From Antennarius striatus (taxonomy: Eukaryota > Chordata > Actinopteri > Lophiiformes > Antennariidae), in NCBI RefSeq assembly GCF_040054535.1, contig NC_090784.1, positions 17,335,001 to 17,399,000 of the forward strand: DNA of 64,000 nucleotides, in the 5' to 3' direction. This document shows, piece after piece, positions 1-21,553 of the stretch (position 1 is the first letter of the stretch; each line of letters begins with the position of its first letter). Made by a program: the position numbers and the translations under genes. Below the pieces are notes generated by a model that searched no databases, was not told the origin of the DNA, and worked only from the letters and a program-made list of their open reading frames with translations.

Positions 1-43
1 TGACTAAAAATCATTTAAATTATCTTGTTTGACCTTCTTTCAG

Positions 44-3000
44 GTCCATGTGAACCCCAGTCAGTCAGTTCTAGTGCTGGAGGGAGACGACATTGAGAGC
101 TTTAATCGTGCAGTGCAACAGGTCACCTACAGGAACTCTCTGCGATTCGCCACTCCTGGAGTCCGACCCCTGAAACTAACCACCTCCCTCAGGTACAAAA
201 ACACTCTTACATGTGATTAAATGAATGGGGGCTTTTTTCACTAAAAATACAGAGACAGAGATACTGATTTCACCATCGGAAATATTTGAATATTCACAGA
301 CGCTAACAGCTCAATGTCCTCTTACAGTAAGAAAGGCTGGAATTGAAAACGAAAAAGGTCTTGCTGTGTTTATGTGTTTTACCCTTGTCTGCCAGCCCAC
401 TTTTGCTTGTTCTCCCAGAATCAGTATGGATTCCCTCTGGGCATGAATGTCCAAAAATATGCAGTATAGGTGAACTACTGTCTCTAAATAGCACATACCT
501 TATGTCTGAATGCGATTGGGGCTGGTTGTTTGTGTCAGCCCTATGATGAACTGCCGACCTGTCCGTGATATCCTGCCTCTCACCTAATGTCCTTTGGGAT
601 AGCGCCTCAACCCCCCCACCCCCCACCCCCCCATGACCCTGCAGATGATAAATGAATCACAGAAAATGGATGATTGAAAGGCAGTCTGGCTCAGTAGGAT
701 ATGAGACAAGCTCAAGGAAATTAATAGAAGTGTAAAGTATCACACTGGACAAATGGTACATCAGACACTTGCTAACACTTTTAATAGTATCTAAGAGTCC
801 CACAGTGTCGCTCTGGAATCTTCTATACCACTGATCTCATCAAACATGGACCTTGCCTGGACTGAGATAAGAGCTGGTGGGACATAAAACACTTGGCTAT
901 ATAGGGAACATGTCAAAGGAGAGATAACAAGAAATATCTTATCTCTGTGTTCATTCAACCACCAGATATCATCAGTTTAAACAAAAAAAATTGCATATGT
1001 TAAATTGGCACTGACTTTGGTGAAGGATGAACTCAAATATGCAATTTTAATATTGTTCCTTTTTAGTATCCCCCAGTGAAAAATAAAGAGCCTGTCCTGT
1101 CATTCAGTTATTTACACAGGAGAAAAGCAGCTCATATTGTCCACATTTTTTCACGGTAACCTTGATGATTCCACAAGGACTGACAGCACAGTGTTGTTCA
1201 GCTGCAGGACAATCCCTGCATACTGGTTCCGTCCGCATCACTCTGAAGAGCCCGGCTGTGAAAATGAAAAGCACACAAACTCAGTTTCCGTGTCAGTGCT
1301 CAACCATGCTTAACATTTGCAAACTGGCTCTCTGGCTTTAGCAGCCGCTTTTAGCTTCTGCAATATTAATTCACATAGGAAAGTACAGTCAAGTGCATAT
1401 GCTCTGTGGTATATTGTGTATTTATACTTCAGCTAGCTGCCTGCCAAAAAAGAAATCAGATGCTATAAAACTCTCAAGCTGCACAGATTTTTATAATTGT
1501 CTTTTGTGGTAGTTATTTTCGTCACATGTGTATAAAATTAAAATTATTACCACACCACAAGTTGCTGCCAGATGATTTTTTCCGCCTAGTGTTTGTAAGA
1601 TCCCAAAAGCTCAAGGTCATGGACAGATTTTCTTTCCTTGGTTTAACTCAAGTCTACTGCAGTTTTTTTTTTTCTTCCGCATGTTTCATTGCGTGTGTGA
1701 AGATTAGACTGATTTGGGGCCAGGAGTTACCCAGATGGCTGAACATCAGGCCCTTCTGGAGAGGCAGCTGTTCACTCTGATAGTAGAAATCTAACTCACA
1801 CACATGGACATACTTTGCAAAATCCCTTTGCTGATATGATGCTGAATTATAGTGCAGATGAATAAATATGTGTGCAGCTTGTCATCAATTTGATTTGCTT
1901 TCCCCTCTTCTGGAAGGAAAAAAAAACATTCTTCATAAGCAGAGCAACTTTGGAAAGACATTCACCGCTTTCAGTGTCACAACTAGACACCACTCAGGGA
2001 GCACAAACCTCCGTCAAGGCAGCTCAGATTCCCCATCGTGTCATCGTGACTGATAAGCCCCAAAGATAGAAACACTGAACCTTATAATATTAGTCCTTGA
2101 CCCGTAGAATTTATAATCACAGTGATATCATTATTAGTTTGATGGTTATTCGATAAAAATCTATTTCTGTAAAGCTCAGTAAACAATCATAATATGTCAA
2201 ATTTCCCATTTAACTGAATCAACAGTTTCAGCTACGACATGTTTACTAGTTGAAAATCTCTAATGCTATTATTTTTTATCTCATAGAAGAGGATTTTTCC
2301 AGAATGCTGCTTGGATCCAGGTCATACTTTGCTGTGTAATATGTGATGGATCTTATCGAGATGTGATTGTGTAATTTTTGTCCACATATTATACTCATGA
2401 GATTTAGAATTTAAAATACAATCTGTAATTGCTCTATCCTGCAATGGTAAAGCGTTGTGTAAAAGGAATCGTTTATCCAGATGTTGAAGAGCCATTCTCT
2501 ACCTTGCCAAATTTCTAATTTAAATTAATCCGTATCTTTCTGAGTAATCCTGCTAACAAACAAACTGTTTCAAAAATAAAATTTCTTCGATGATGATGAT
2601 CATAGTTAAAGGAGTGAGCTCGATTGAGAAAATATTATTCTGGATTTGAAGCTATTTGGTCTTGATCATCACACCAAATTTCTTTGTATCAAATGTGCTA
2701 ATTTTTGGAAGTGGGAAGTCTATAGCTGTATTAGCTCTGCTCTGTGGTAATTGCTAGCAACACCATGCTAAAATGTTCACAGTTGGGACAGGAGTGTTTA
2801 GTGCTAGTTAATCAACATGGTTTAACTTCATCATATTAGTCAGTAGGATTTAGGATTATGGATAACATTCCAGTTTTATCTGGACCAAAGCGAGTAGTGT
2901 CTTATTGTCTTGCAAACAGTTTTGAGAAGTTGTGTAAAGAAACAATGCAGACAGTTGAGTTACCAAACCATTAAATTTTTCAATCCTCCTTTTATGTCCC

Positions 3001-5812
3001 GCTCTTCTTCTTTATCTGCCAGATGTTTCAACGAGGAGAGCTGCCTGTCCCTGAAGCAGCTGGAAGGATACCTGGTGGTCCTCCAGCCGGACGCCCCTCA
3101 GATCTCCCTCTCCGGGGTCGGTCCTCATCTGGCCCGTCCTGCTCCTGAGTTTGAAGGTCCGCGTGGTGTCCCCCTTTTCCCTGAGCTCCGGATCGTCTGT
3201 TCCTTGTCTCATGCTGTCAACACAGCTGCACAGGGTATGGAGGGTGGAGGTGAGTCATGCATTAAATAACGCCATTACAACTGCACATCTACGAGGTATT
3301 ATAAGATGATTTGAAATAAATCTAAATTGTTTACCACACAGCTCCTCATTATAATTAACTGTCTGTAAAATTGAGTCAATAATGTTGACATTTATCTCCT
3401 TTTCACTGCCTCTTAGCTCTGATGTCTGATGCTATAGCACACACACTGGATGGCTGTGAAGTCCAACCACTTGGGGAAGAGCTAAACCCAGAGAGGGAAG
3501 AGCTTATGGTGGACATGGATGTAGTGCGAGAGAGAGGACTGGAAATCATCAATACCACTGCATACATTGCCATCACAGGTAATGTGCATAAAGACACTCC
3601 AACAAGTTTAAACAGTCATATCTATATTTTCCTGTGAAAGGTCCCGTACTGAAACCTTTCCAATAAATGTACCGGTAATTATACCTGGTTCAGAAAAAAT
3701 ATGTGGAAAGTATTCTTTTGTTATTATTTTTGGCATTATTGGCATTGATTGTTGTCCAGGTCACAATAGGCACCAATACATCTATTGTAATAAAAGTATT
3801 GATTGTGTGTCAGAAAATGTTTGTACAAGACATTTCCTTTTTCCAGATGAGTAGATGACAAGCAAAATACAAAATCATCTCTAACTTGAAAGAACTTTTA
3901 AAACCTCCACATTCAATTCTGTTAAATTTCTATTACCAGTTATCTAATCTGTATAATTTTTTCCCTCAGTAGTTTTTATTCTGTTTTATTCTGTTTCTGC
4001 AATCCTTCCAGGTGCTGAATCCATCTCTGTGTATGAGGATGTCCTTCGCTCAGTCCACTACCGTCTGGCCAAAGGCTCAGCTCGTTTCGAGAGACGGTTC
4101 CGCCTGTCCTGCTCTGAGATGAATGGCAGATACACAAGTAATGAATTGACTCTGGAGGTGAGAGAGAGATTATCCCCTGGTACCGACATGGATGTACACT
4201 AATCATTTAGATTAAGCAGTCTTTGTAAAAAATAGTCACGATACAGTAATTGCATTGTGTTATTTTGAGGAACCAACACTGAGTTCATTAGTTCTTCTTC
4301 TTTGTTCTCTACCGCCAACCTTGCAGGTGAATTTCCTTCATTCCCTTGACAGTCTGTACCACCCATCCCACCTCCTGGCCTCCCAGCAGCAGTTTCTCCA
4401 TCCATCCCACCATGCTGGAGAGCTGAGTGGACACACTCTGCCCAACCCACATCGTAACTCAGGTGACATTTTCCTTTCAACATCATTTCCTTCATTGTAG
4501 CATGTATTATAAGTGCTTCATAACAAAGGACAAAAAGATACAGAATACAGACACTCTGAAGATGTTGGTCGGATCTGAAAGATACAGACAATCGTGTTTT
4601 TGTAATACATACTGAATGCAAACATAACTTTATCGTTTGTTTACAAAGAAACTCCATAGGGCACCTTTAAGTCCAGAAGAGATCATTTTAGAGTTTGGGA
4701 GCTGCAACCTCTAAGGCACAGTCTTTTAGTTTTATGCCTTGGGTGAGGATCAAGCAATAAACCCAAATTAAAAAGACCCCTGGAAACCTAACTAGTGATA
4801 AATGTCTGCAGCAGAGCTTTAATGAAGGCAGGTGCCTGAGCATACGGAGCCAGTGTGGAGAACAGAGTGCACGGTGAGGCAGTCATACCAGTCTGCTACA
4901 ATTATTTTCTTAATTTCTGCAATAATTACAGTTACTCAGTTGTTGGCGCTGTCGGGTTGAACCTTATTGTCCACAACTGAAAATTTTAGATTTTAAAATG
5001 TGTTCATGGTGAAGATAGAATTCCTTAAAACTGGTAAGAATTGTTTGCAGTACAGTATAAATATTTAGAAGTGGAATAATCATTCAAAAAGTGGATTTTA
5101 ATGTACTGCTTACAAACGACAAAGAGAATGATAGAGACTATTTACTAAGAACTATCTTGTCTAATTCCATTTTTGGGGGGAGGGCTGAGGTGTGTTTATT
5201 TTTTCCCAGTTATCAATTGTCTTTATTGTCTGTTTGTTTGAATTTGTTCAACAGCAACTTGTTCACCTGGTTGTCGCTGAATTATATTCTGCACCTCAGT
5301 CAACACTGTCAGCTTGACTTGACTCATTGGCATACATATTCTACATATTATTTTATAATTCATAATCATCCTGGGGTGTTTTCTTTTTCTACCCTCCAGT
5401 GGTGCCAGGAGCAGCAACAGTTATTATAATGGTATGTGTCGGTTTCCTGGTTGTCATGGTGATTCTTGGGGTGTTCCGTATTCGCTCCATACATCGCCGT
5501 GGAGAAGGTGCCAGAGGCGGGTCTAAGGACAGTAATGGCCAATGGGATGACTCTGCACTCACCATCATTGTCAACCCTATGGAGGTAAAAAGATGCTATT
5601 GGCATTTTGGTAGTAAATGACCACACGTTTTTGATTTTATCCTAACGTTGTTTTTTATACAGTCCTATGAGTCTCGCATGGGCATATCCGCTGACACTGA
5701 GGGCGAGGGAGAGGAGGATGAGGAGGTGGAGGAATCACCTGATGACGCCAATGATGACCAGCGAATCATTATCAAAAAGGAGGGGAGAGATGGCAACGCC
5801 CGTCGCTACTGA
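44..5812 (+). CDS. clstn3: Calsyntenin-3, C-terminal part (5' end outside window)
   Basis: Single-pass synaptic adhesion protein of the calsyntenin family; binds neurexins and, through its tail, kinesin light chain. Seven exons are seen: 44-192, 3023-3249, 3417-3578, 4012-4157, 4327-4462, 5400-5584 and 5663-5812, giving 384 residues in frame. The extracellular part holds family blocks such as VLEGDDIESFN and RLSCSEMNGRY. One membrane segment (VIIMVCVGFLVVMVILGVF) lies near residue 280 of the fragment, followed by a basic stop-transfer RIRSIHRR. The tail has one WDDSAL kinesin-binding motif, then IIVNPMESY and an acidic stretch, and ends in RY. A single WDDS motif with the IIVNPMESY block matches CLSTN3, whereas CLSTN1 has a second WDDS motif at its end. 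The upstream exons (cadherin and most of the LNS region) are missing because the window starts mid-gene. Paralogue choice rests on remembered human sequences. Confidence 0.93.
193..3022 (+). other. clstn3: Long clstn3 intron
   Basis: Intron between the first two exons seen, with donor AG|GTACAA at 192/193 and acceptor TCTGCCAG at 3022. It is AT-rich apart from the repeat relic at 505-665. No open frame in it has splice or homology support. Confidence 0.8.
505..665 (+). repeat. Degenerate 3' end of a dispersed fish tRNA-like repeat
   Basis: Lies in a clstn3 intron. The blocks GTCAGCCCTATGATGAACTG, CGACCTGTCC, CCTCTCACCTAATGTC and AGAAAATGGATGA appear in the order known for a very common fish short interspersed repeat. 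A C-rich run (610-632) sits inside it. It resembles the 3' half of the copy at 16349-16690. The family name is not assigned. Confidence 0.6.
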
Positions 5813-6769
5813 GTCACACATGTCTCAGCACCAGTTCTCATGGGAACCGCACACTGGATCACCAGTTACACACTCAAACACTTAATATCAACAACTGCTT
5901 ACACCATTTGTAAAAGGAATGTATGCTTACAAACACAGTCACTGTAATACTCTTGACACTCAACACCATATGTGACCTATAGCCAACAATGAGCAGTTGT
6001 TCTCCACCTAAATGTTCAATGGCACAATGTATACAGTTTATGTAATTTAACCACTTTAACAAGCCCCACCAAAAGTATACGTGGTGCACCAGTGCTAAGT
6101 CACAAGATGGTAATGTGTTTGTATAGTGAAATACTGGTTGAATGAGACAGCTTTTTTTATTCAAAAATAAGAAGATTGTATCTTATTGTTTCATTATTCA
6201 ACAGAGAATGAAATCTTGTTCTTCATCTTGATCTAAATCTTTACAAAAACTCTGAAATCTGGAGGAATCCATAACACGCAGGGCTTGACCAGATCTGCAG
6301 GCACAAAATCAAAGCCTCGATCCACGGCTCAGCACCACTTTATTAGATTGACTTGAGAAGTCCATGCACAAGCTCTTTTCCTCCTTTGCATCCTCTCTCC
6401 TCACATTTCTAAATCACCATTGACCAGAAAGGAAAAACACTGGAGGTCTGACATTATGGCCACTCTTCAACATATTTATTAAGCTTAAAAATCTATTCGA
6501 AAGTACTTTTCTTCTGGTATTGTGACTATTTTAGTTCTTCAGCTCTTGACTGTATCTTATATGGGGCTGATGATTAGATGAGAAGATTTGAGCACTATCA
6601 ACCTTCCTTTTCGTAAGCTTGTACTATTGCAATACGCCATTGATACACAGTGAAGGCCTGAATGTGTTGAGTCCATGTCTGTGTGATTTCTGGGCCATAT
6701 CAGAGTTTGTACCACTAAATGACAAAACATCACTGTCTTCAATAAACCTGACCTCGAACACCTCTGACA

Positions 6770-6808
<39 letters not shown>

Positions 6809-7525
6809 ACTGCTGGAATGTCTCTAAATGACTCACTGCTTTTACTACAACTGAAAGACATCTCATACAAAATCCATGAATGCTCACATGCACATCCCAT
6901 AATGCTACCCCTGCTGTTTCCAGAATGTCAGCTCAGCTTGGGCAGTTTTTGATTGTATTGATTGTAATGAATTTTCTGTACATACAATGATTACTATTAT
7001 GATATTATTGTTATTACTATTATTATTGCGGCCACACTTTTTCTGCGCATTATGTGAGGGAGCAAATTATGATTTTCTTGTACTTCAAATTTAGTAATTC
7101 ATCTTTGCAGCATCAAAAAACAGTAAAAATGATAATAATAGTAGTAGTGATAAGGATGATAATCCCTGGCTTGATGAGTGTCTCTTAATTTGTGTGTAAT
7201 ATTGTTGTAATTTAAGAGCTCGTCAATATCTGAATCACAGAAAAAGGAGGGCACAATGTTGTGATACTTAGATATGTCTCACTCATTTTATATTTCACAA
7301 CTGTGTGTCATTTTTTTCATATTTTATAGACTTCTTCCCTGTTGTTTTCTCTCCATCAGATATCTTTGGTTTAATGAATGTAAAACCGTGTGCTTCTCCT
7401 GACCTTCCACCCTTCCCTTTTCCCTCACCTCTCTCTCTCTTTGTGTCTCTTGCTGTCTTTCTGTGTAGCCTATCAATGTGCAGTGCTAAACCTGTCAGTA
7501 AATAAAGCCTGTCGTTTTTGAGTGT
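5813..7525 (+). other. clstn3: 3' UTR of clstn3
   Basis: About 1.7 kb of non-coding sequence after the stop. It contains a short CA microsatellite (6770-6806) and ends near a polyadenylation hexamer AATAAA at 7501-7506. A second AATAAA lies near 7540. The extent is inferred from the first good hexamer. Confidence 0.6.
6770..6806. repeat. CA microsatellite
   Basis: About 18 uninterrupted CA units in the clstn3 3' UTR. The cysteine/valine-rich or threonine/histidine-rich frames across it are artefacts of the repeat. Confidence 0.95.
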
Positions 7526-7539
7526 GATGTTAAGAAGGA

Positions 7540-8640
7540 ATAAACATTGCATTGATTAATAACTTATATTATTACTGTTAATATTGGAGCATTACCTGTA
7601 ATTATTAATACGGTGGTGACATGAATTATGCTGACTAACTGTTATTGTCAGAAAACATTCAAAATTCATAATAAAAACACAATATGAGATCTCCAAGACA
7701 TAAAGTGTCCTTGCTAGAATAATAATAATGGTGGCATCGTAGAATATTTTTTTAAAGTAATGCCACAAATAAAAATGTACAGTTACATTTGTTCCACACC
7801 ACATTTAGCTTAAACCTGGAGTGACTACTTTTCCAGTTAATACAAGATTAAAATATAAAATTTAAAAAAAAAAAACTTGATTGTATAGATTAAGATATAT
7901 TCTTAATTTTCCTTCTGGGATTATAACAGTATATATATATTTTTTTTTTAAAAACAATATTAGTAATAAGAGGTAGACATTGACAAACTACTGCTTATGC
8001 AGTTCGACCACAACAACCCAATAATCTGGTAAGAGAATTGTTTAGATCATTGAATATTAATAATAGAAGGTAATATTTCTTTTCAAAAAGCATTAAAATT
8101 CTAATAGTATAGCAATATGTGCCTCGAGTTGTCAAAGTAAAAACACATTTAATCTTGCAGAAATACCGTCAAGGATTCTGCATGGCTGCATGACTTTATC
8201 AGTGGTGCATAAAAGTACAACATTCCATCGTAGTTTAGGACAGGACCATATGATATATGAAAATATATAATTTATATAATAAATTATAATAGCCCTCAAA
8301 TTAAGTGGCAGCGTGGTAGACACACACAATTACACTATCATAAGTTATATTATGGTCATATGTTTTATTTTTATATATTATATGAACATCATAAACACAA
8401 CATACTAACACACCAAATGATTTGCACCTGGCAACAACATTTCGGTTTTTACGGACTTTGGTCTCCAGCATTAAATCTTTGCGTAAATTCCGCCTCACTA
8501 CGTTACTTTTTGATGAGCAACGACATTTTCTTACGTAAAGCTGTGTGAGAATACAAACCCATCGTTGCGTTACGAGACATTCAAGTGATCGGTGGAGGGT
8601 TTTGTGGGTCATGGAAGGCAGAAGGTAAATAAAAGAGAAG
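7540..8640. other. clstn3-pex5 intergenic gap
   Basis: AT-rich, low-complexity sequence up to about 8400, then a more balanced, CpG-containing stretch (8430-8640) that probably belongs to the pex5 promoter. No TATA box or coding sequence recognised. Confidence 0.5.
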
Positions 8641-8648
8641 CGTCAGGA

Positions 8649-8784
8649 AGCGGAGTACACACACAGCAGCTGGATTCAGACGGCTACTACCAGGATTGTC
8701 TGCGGCAACTTTTGCACCAATACGGTTAGAATCAGGAAGAAAGGGCTGAGCAGAGCCGAGGGAGCACAGCAGCTGCTGTCGGTG
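8649..8784 (+). other. pex5: Candidate non-coding first exon of pex5
   Basis: A GC-richer, purine-rich stretch ending in a good donor (TCGGTG|GTGAGA at 8784/8785). The ATG exon of pex5 begins after an acceptor at 11337 (TGTTCTCAG), so at least one upstream untranslated exon is needed. A second possible donor lies near 9090 (GTGGAG|GTGAGT). The 5' limit is a guess. Confidence 0.4.
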
Positions 8785-9599
8785 GTGAGATGAACATCCT
8801 GCTACTCTCTATCCTAACAGTAGCTAGCTAGTACCATTAGCTCCCTCTAGCTACATTCGCTTTTGTTGAAAGGGACGTCATTTAAAAAAAAAAAAAATCT
8901 TCTTCTTTTGACTCACTGGCGTTATTTAATGAACAAAGACAATTACACACGTTAGCTTGATTAACGTGTGCCAAGCTAATAGCGGTGTTTGTGGGAAAAC
9001 ATCACAGTTAGTTTCAGAAAATTAAAGCTACAAGTGCACAGAGGCACCGCTGCCAGTGCAGTTAGCCGGTCTGATAGACGGTGTGTGGAGGTGAGTTCTC
9101 ACACAGGGCTGCTTTTAGCTGTGCAATGGGGGAAAGTTTGTCATATTTTTGGAGACTGAAGTGATTCTCGAAACCAGACATGTCCTATTTGTAATATGTG
9201 GGTAAGCTAGAAAACATGTGACACGGTGGCCTATCTGTAATAGCGTGTTTATTAATATCTTGTGTAATCCTCTTACATTGACCCTAATCATCATACAACA
9301 GCTGATTAAATCGGTATCAACTCCCCATTGTCTATTAGGTTTTTTTTTTGGGAAATACTGTTTACTGCTATTGCAATAACCAAATCAAATAAAGGCAGTT
9401 CAAGTAACTATCAAACACGATTTCTCCAAATATAGCAAAGAATTTTTGTTTTACCAGCTTACTATGGTTTCAGAATGAATCAGCTTCCATGTCAAGTGCC
9501 TCTAGTACTATGTACAGCATCCTTTTGGTGCTATGACCTGCTATAAACGTGATGCACAGCCAGATTCCAGCTTCTACCAGCCTTCTTGAGAAATCTTCC

Positions 9600-10070
9600 A
9601 GTCAAAGACCCCCAGTTGTGTAATATTCCTGGGTTAATGTGTTGCAGCTTCATTCTTCACATCTCACCTGAGATTTTCCACGGGGATTCAAGTTGAAAGA
9701 GTCTTTGTGGACTTTGGGATCACCATCTTATTGTCTCGTGATACCCAAGCTTCAGTATGCTCTGAGATGGCAAAATGCTTTCTTTTGTGATTTCCTGATA
9801 CTTGCTGTAATCCATCCGACCCTCTGTGCACCACAAGATTCCCAGGTCAGAGCAAGCAAAGTAGCCCCAGAGCATCACAAAGCCACCACCACGTTACACT
9901 GTAGGTAGGAAGTTCTCTTTAGCGTATGCTTATTTCTTCTTCCTCCAGACATACCAGTGAACCGGATAGGTTACAGTTTGGTTTCATCACTCCACACAGC
10001 AGCATCCCACTGGAGCTGACTATGTGCTTTTGGGTTAGCTTTGGTGTGCATCGTTTAGAGTTCAGATCCC
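9600..10070 (-). mobile_element. Tc1-like DNA transposon relic
   Basis: Read on the minus strand, fragments of a Tc1/mariner transposase are visible: WDAAVWSDETKL (positions 10009-9974), which carries the second catalytic Asp, then YVWRKKK, and GGGFVMLWGYFA (about 9890-9855), the usual GGGSVMVWGCFS block, followed by a region like the stretch before the third acidic residue. The frames are interrupted by stops, so the copy is dead. It lies in the large first intron of pex5. No terminal inverted repeats were found. Confidence 0.75.
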
Positions 10071-11371
10071 TTGTCTAAATTTAGACCTGAACAGAAATGC
10101 ATCTGATTTGCATTTGTGTGTTTAGTGGGTATTGAAATTATGATATGTAACATATTTTGCCAACAAACCTAACGTACAATGGTGGTTGAATAGTACCTTT
10201 TAAAATATTACTGGGCCTGAAGAAAAAAATTAATACAAATTGTCTGTTTTACCCTTAATTCTTACAAGAGATAAATAGTAGTTAAATATATGGCAAAACT
10301 ATACAAATACAAATGTGTAGTGTGTTTGGATAAGCCCGTTGATGTAGGTCTGTTTATGTTTCACAGCTGTATGCTTCAGCCACCTCTGGGAATAGTGGAG
10401 GTCATAAATCTAGTCAGGACTCTATAAGAGCGATTGGCTGCCCACTTGTAGAATGAGCTCCCCTCTACAGTATTTTCTGTAGTGAAAGTAAGCTAACACC
10501 GCAATAATAGAGAATTAAATTTCTATTTCTGACAGTTCATTATTGAAATTGAAGCATTGCACATCCCTCTCGGGAGATGAAACAAATTGTTTGGGCCGGC
10601 ATGTATAACAGTCTGTCAGCTGTTCGTCGCTGGGCCTGGATATAGGTCAGAAAATTGAGCTGCAGGTGTTCATTATGGACCAAATAAAAGAGGACAGTTA
10701 ATAAATGTGAGAATTTTTTTTTATTGATGGAAGATCAGGTGAGTGATCAGATTCATAGGGAATTAGAACCTAATATTGTTGACCTTGCATCAATATGAGG
10801 AGCATATAAGGTTACCCTTGCCATCTGTGGTTCCATAAAGCGGTTTGGTCTATGTAGATCTTGGAAATTTATAATTCTAATTTCTAATTCTATTTTCACA
10901 ATAAATTTGATGCAATCAATTCCTTGGATATATCTCAATATTGTACAAACATTTACAAAACAAAACATTTAACAATCAAGCAAATCAATGTTTCAATTTT
11001 CTAAATTGTCTCAACCAAAGTAGGTTGACAAAATAATTAGTAATAAGTTAAAAAAAAATTATGAAAGGACATGACAGAAGATAAGCAGCTAGAGCTTGAC
11101 ATAATCCCAATCACTAATTTTTTGAGTGGGATTGTATACTACTTCCTGTATTTTGTATGTATTTCATGTACTGTAGTTCATGTATTTTGCGTATTAGTTT
11201 GTGGACGGGTGTAATGTGCGCCACATTCAGTGCTAATGTTTCAGTGATATACAGTAGATGTTGAGCCTGAACAGCTGTGTTCTTCTTTTTGGAGATTAAC
11301 CTTGAAATGCATCCATTCATTTTCTTCATGTTCTCAGGTAGTCTGAGTGGTTGCCTCGTCTCTCTTTTGCC

Positions 11372-19628
<8,257 letters not shown>

Positions 19629-20242
19629 AGACTAGCCAAGCGGTGGGGCCCCATTGAGTGTGAGTGTGTTTCACAGGGAAGTAAATGCCTGGGTGACTAA
19701 AAGATGCACAGAGGAATCCTAGTGCCCGTGGTTACAGAGGAATGGAAGAAGGAAGACACTTTCGTGTGTCCGCCATCTTGGAGACATCATCTTGTGAATG
19801 ACTTTTGTTAAATGAAGCAGCGCTGAGGATGCAGGCAGCAGTAAAACAATCATGTAACACATGTTTGACAGACAGTTATGATATGGATATGATATGGAAA
19901 ACTGGGTATATTGATATTTCACTTTGATTTGAAATTTGGTCTCGGTGAAGAAAATCAATCATGAAGTATTCATGAATTCATTCTGTATTCAGCAACAAAC
20001 AGTTAAGTTCATCAGGTTTAACTTTATACTCACTACAGTTATATAAATGAAAGATGCAGTATTGCTGTAGTATAAAGTACAGAGTACAAACTCTAACTAG
20101 AAGCCGCTTTTTTTAATATAATTTGCAAATATTTAATTTTCTAGCAATCAGATGTCAGCCATGATGATGAAATGAAATCCAGCCGGACTGTTACTGTTAT
20201 GTTAAGGAGCGTGTGTCTATGCATGTGTATGTGTATGAGTGT

Positions 20243-20324
<82 letters not shown>

Positions 20325-20590
20325 TATATGGATTGTGTATTAACCACAAATTGAATGAAAAGGTCATATAATTGTAATATCATTGAGATTGATTTGTCTG
20401 GGCTCCTCCCCCTCATGTTCTTATTCATTTGCTCTTGTAAAACAATTTGCTTCATTGTAAGATAATGCTATATGCCATTTTGTGTACTGTAACATAATTG
20501 TTGCACTATAACTGTTTTCAGGCCAGTTAAATGCTGACCTCAATGTTTAATTTCATATTCAGCAATAAAGCTTTGATTTCAAACACGTTT
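19629..20590 (+). other. pex5: 3' UTR of pex5
   Basis: Non-coding sequence from the stop to just beyond AATAAA at 20564-20569. It contains the long TG array at 20205-20321. The end is inferred from the hexamer. Confidence 0.65.
20205..20321. repeat. TG microsatellite in pex5 3' UTR
   Basis: Interrupted TG/TATG units, pure (GT)n from about 20248 to 20321. Confidence 0.95.
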
Positions 20591-20956
20591 GTTTGGCTGT
20601 CCTAAAAGAATGGAGTGCTGATCCAAGGATGTTTAAATCAGCCCACTGGATCTGTAGAAAGTTCATTGAAGACCTGTCACCTCTCATCCAAGTGGCTTCT
20701 TGGATGAGAATCGGCGATACATGATGTCACAGAGCATCCCATTTCTAGAGGGTTTCTCTCACTGTTCTTTCAAACCATATATCTGAGGTGCTGGCTCTTC
20801 TGTGATATGTCCTGTCCTGTCCTGTCCTGTGACAGGATTCAGCAGTCATCCTTCACTTCAAGAAAACAGGACATTCATTTCAAGACACCAATGTGCAGAT
20901 TTTGGACAAGGAAGATATAGATAAAGTAATGTGTTTTTTCACGATGTGCTGTATGC

Positions 20957-20958
<2 letters not shown>

Positions 20959-21030
<72 letters not shown>
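20959..21030. repeat. TG microsatellite
   Basis: About 36 uninterrupted TG units between pex5 and cdca3, 21 bases before a LINE-like 3' tail. Confidence 0.95.
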
Positions 21031-21031
<1 letters not shown>

Positions 21032-21051
21032 TTTTCAGAATGGAAAACAGT

Positions 21052-21104
21052 AATTTTCCTACAGTGGTTAATAAAGTATTGCTGATGATGATTATTATTA
21101 TTAT
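21052..21104 (+). mobile_element. LINE-type 3' tail fragment
   Basis: AATTTTCCTACAGTGG followed by TTAATAAAGTATT and a simple (GATGATTATTATT) tail is the typical 3' terminus of fish LINEs (consensus AATTTCCCC...GGGATTAATAAAGTAT plus a short tandem tail). No reverse-transcriptase sequence is attached; it is a 5'-truncated remnant. Confidence 0.55.
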
Positions 21105-21553
21105 AAATGGTGGAGGATTTGATTTCATGGAATATAGCACAGTAATTGACCAGTAAGAAGAATTATAAAAAAATATTTTCCAAAAAAGTTTTTTTTTTTC
21201 TGTAATTATTAGGTTATTTTTTATAAGCTTCTGATTGCTGTTGCGTTTGCTTAAACATCTTTTGCTGTTTAAGGTACAGTTTTAGGGAAATATAATTATT
21301 AACCCTTGAACTTGGACAATGAATACTGAGCAGTGAAAATCCCGCCTACGTCTGAGTCAAAATTTATTAGGGTACTTTTCCTCGCATATTACAGAATTTT
21401 TATTTTTCTGCATCGCATTTGTTTGTAACTCTTCTGACCGTTTGGTCTGGATGATTCATGTTTCAAGAACATGTATTAATTTAACATTTAATTTCTCTTT
21501 TAGTTTGACTTCTCTGTTCATTTTTCTGATAACGCCCAGTTTGTCAGTTATAG

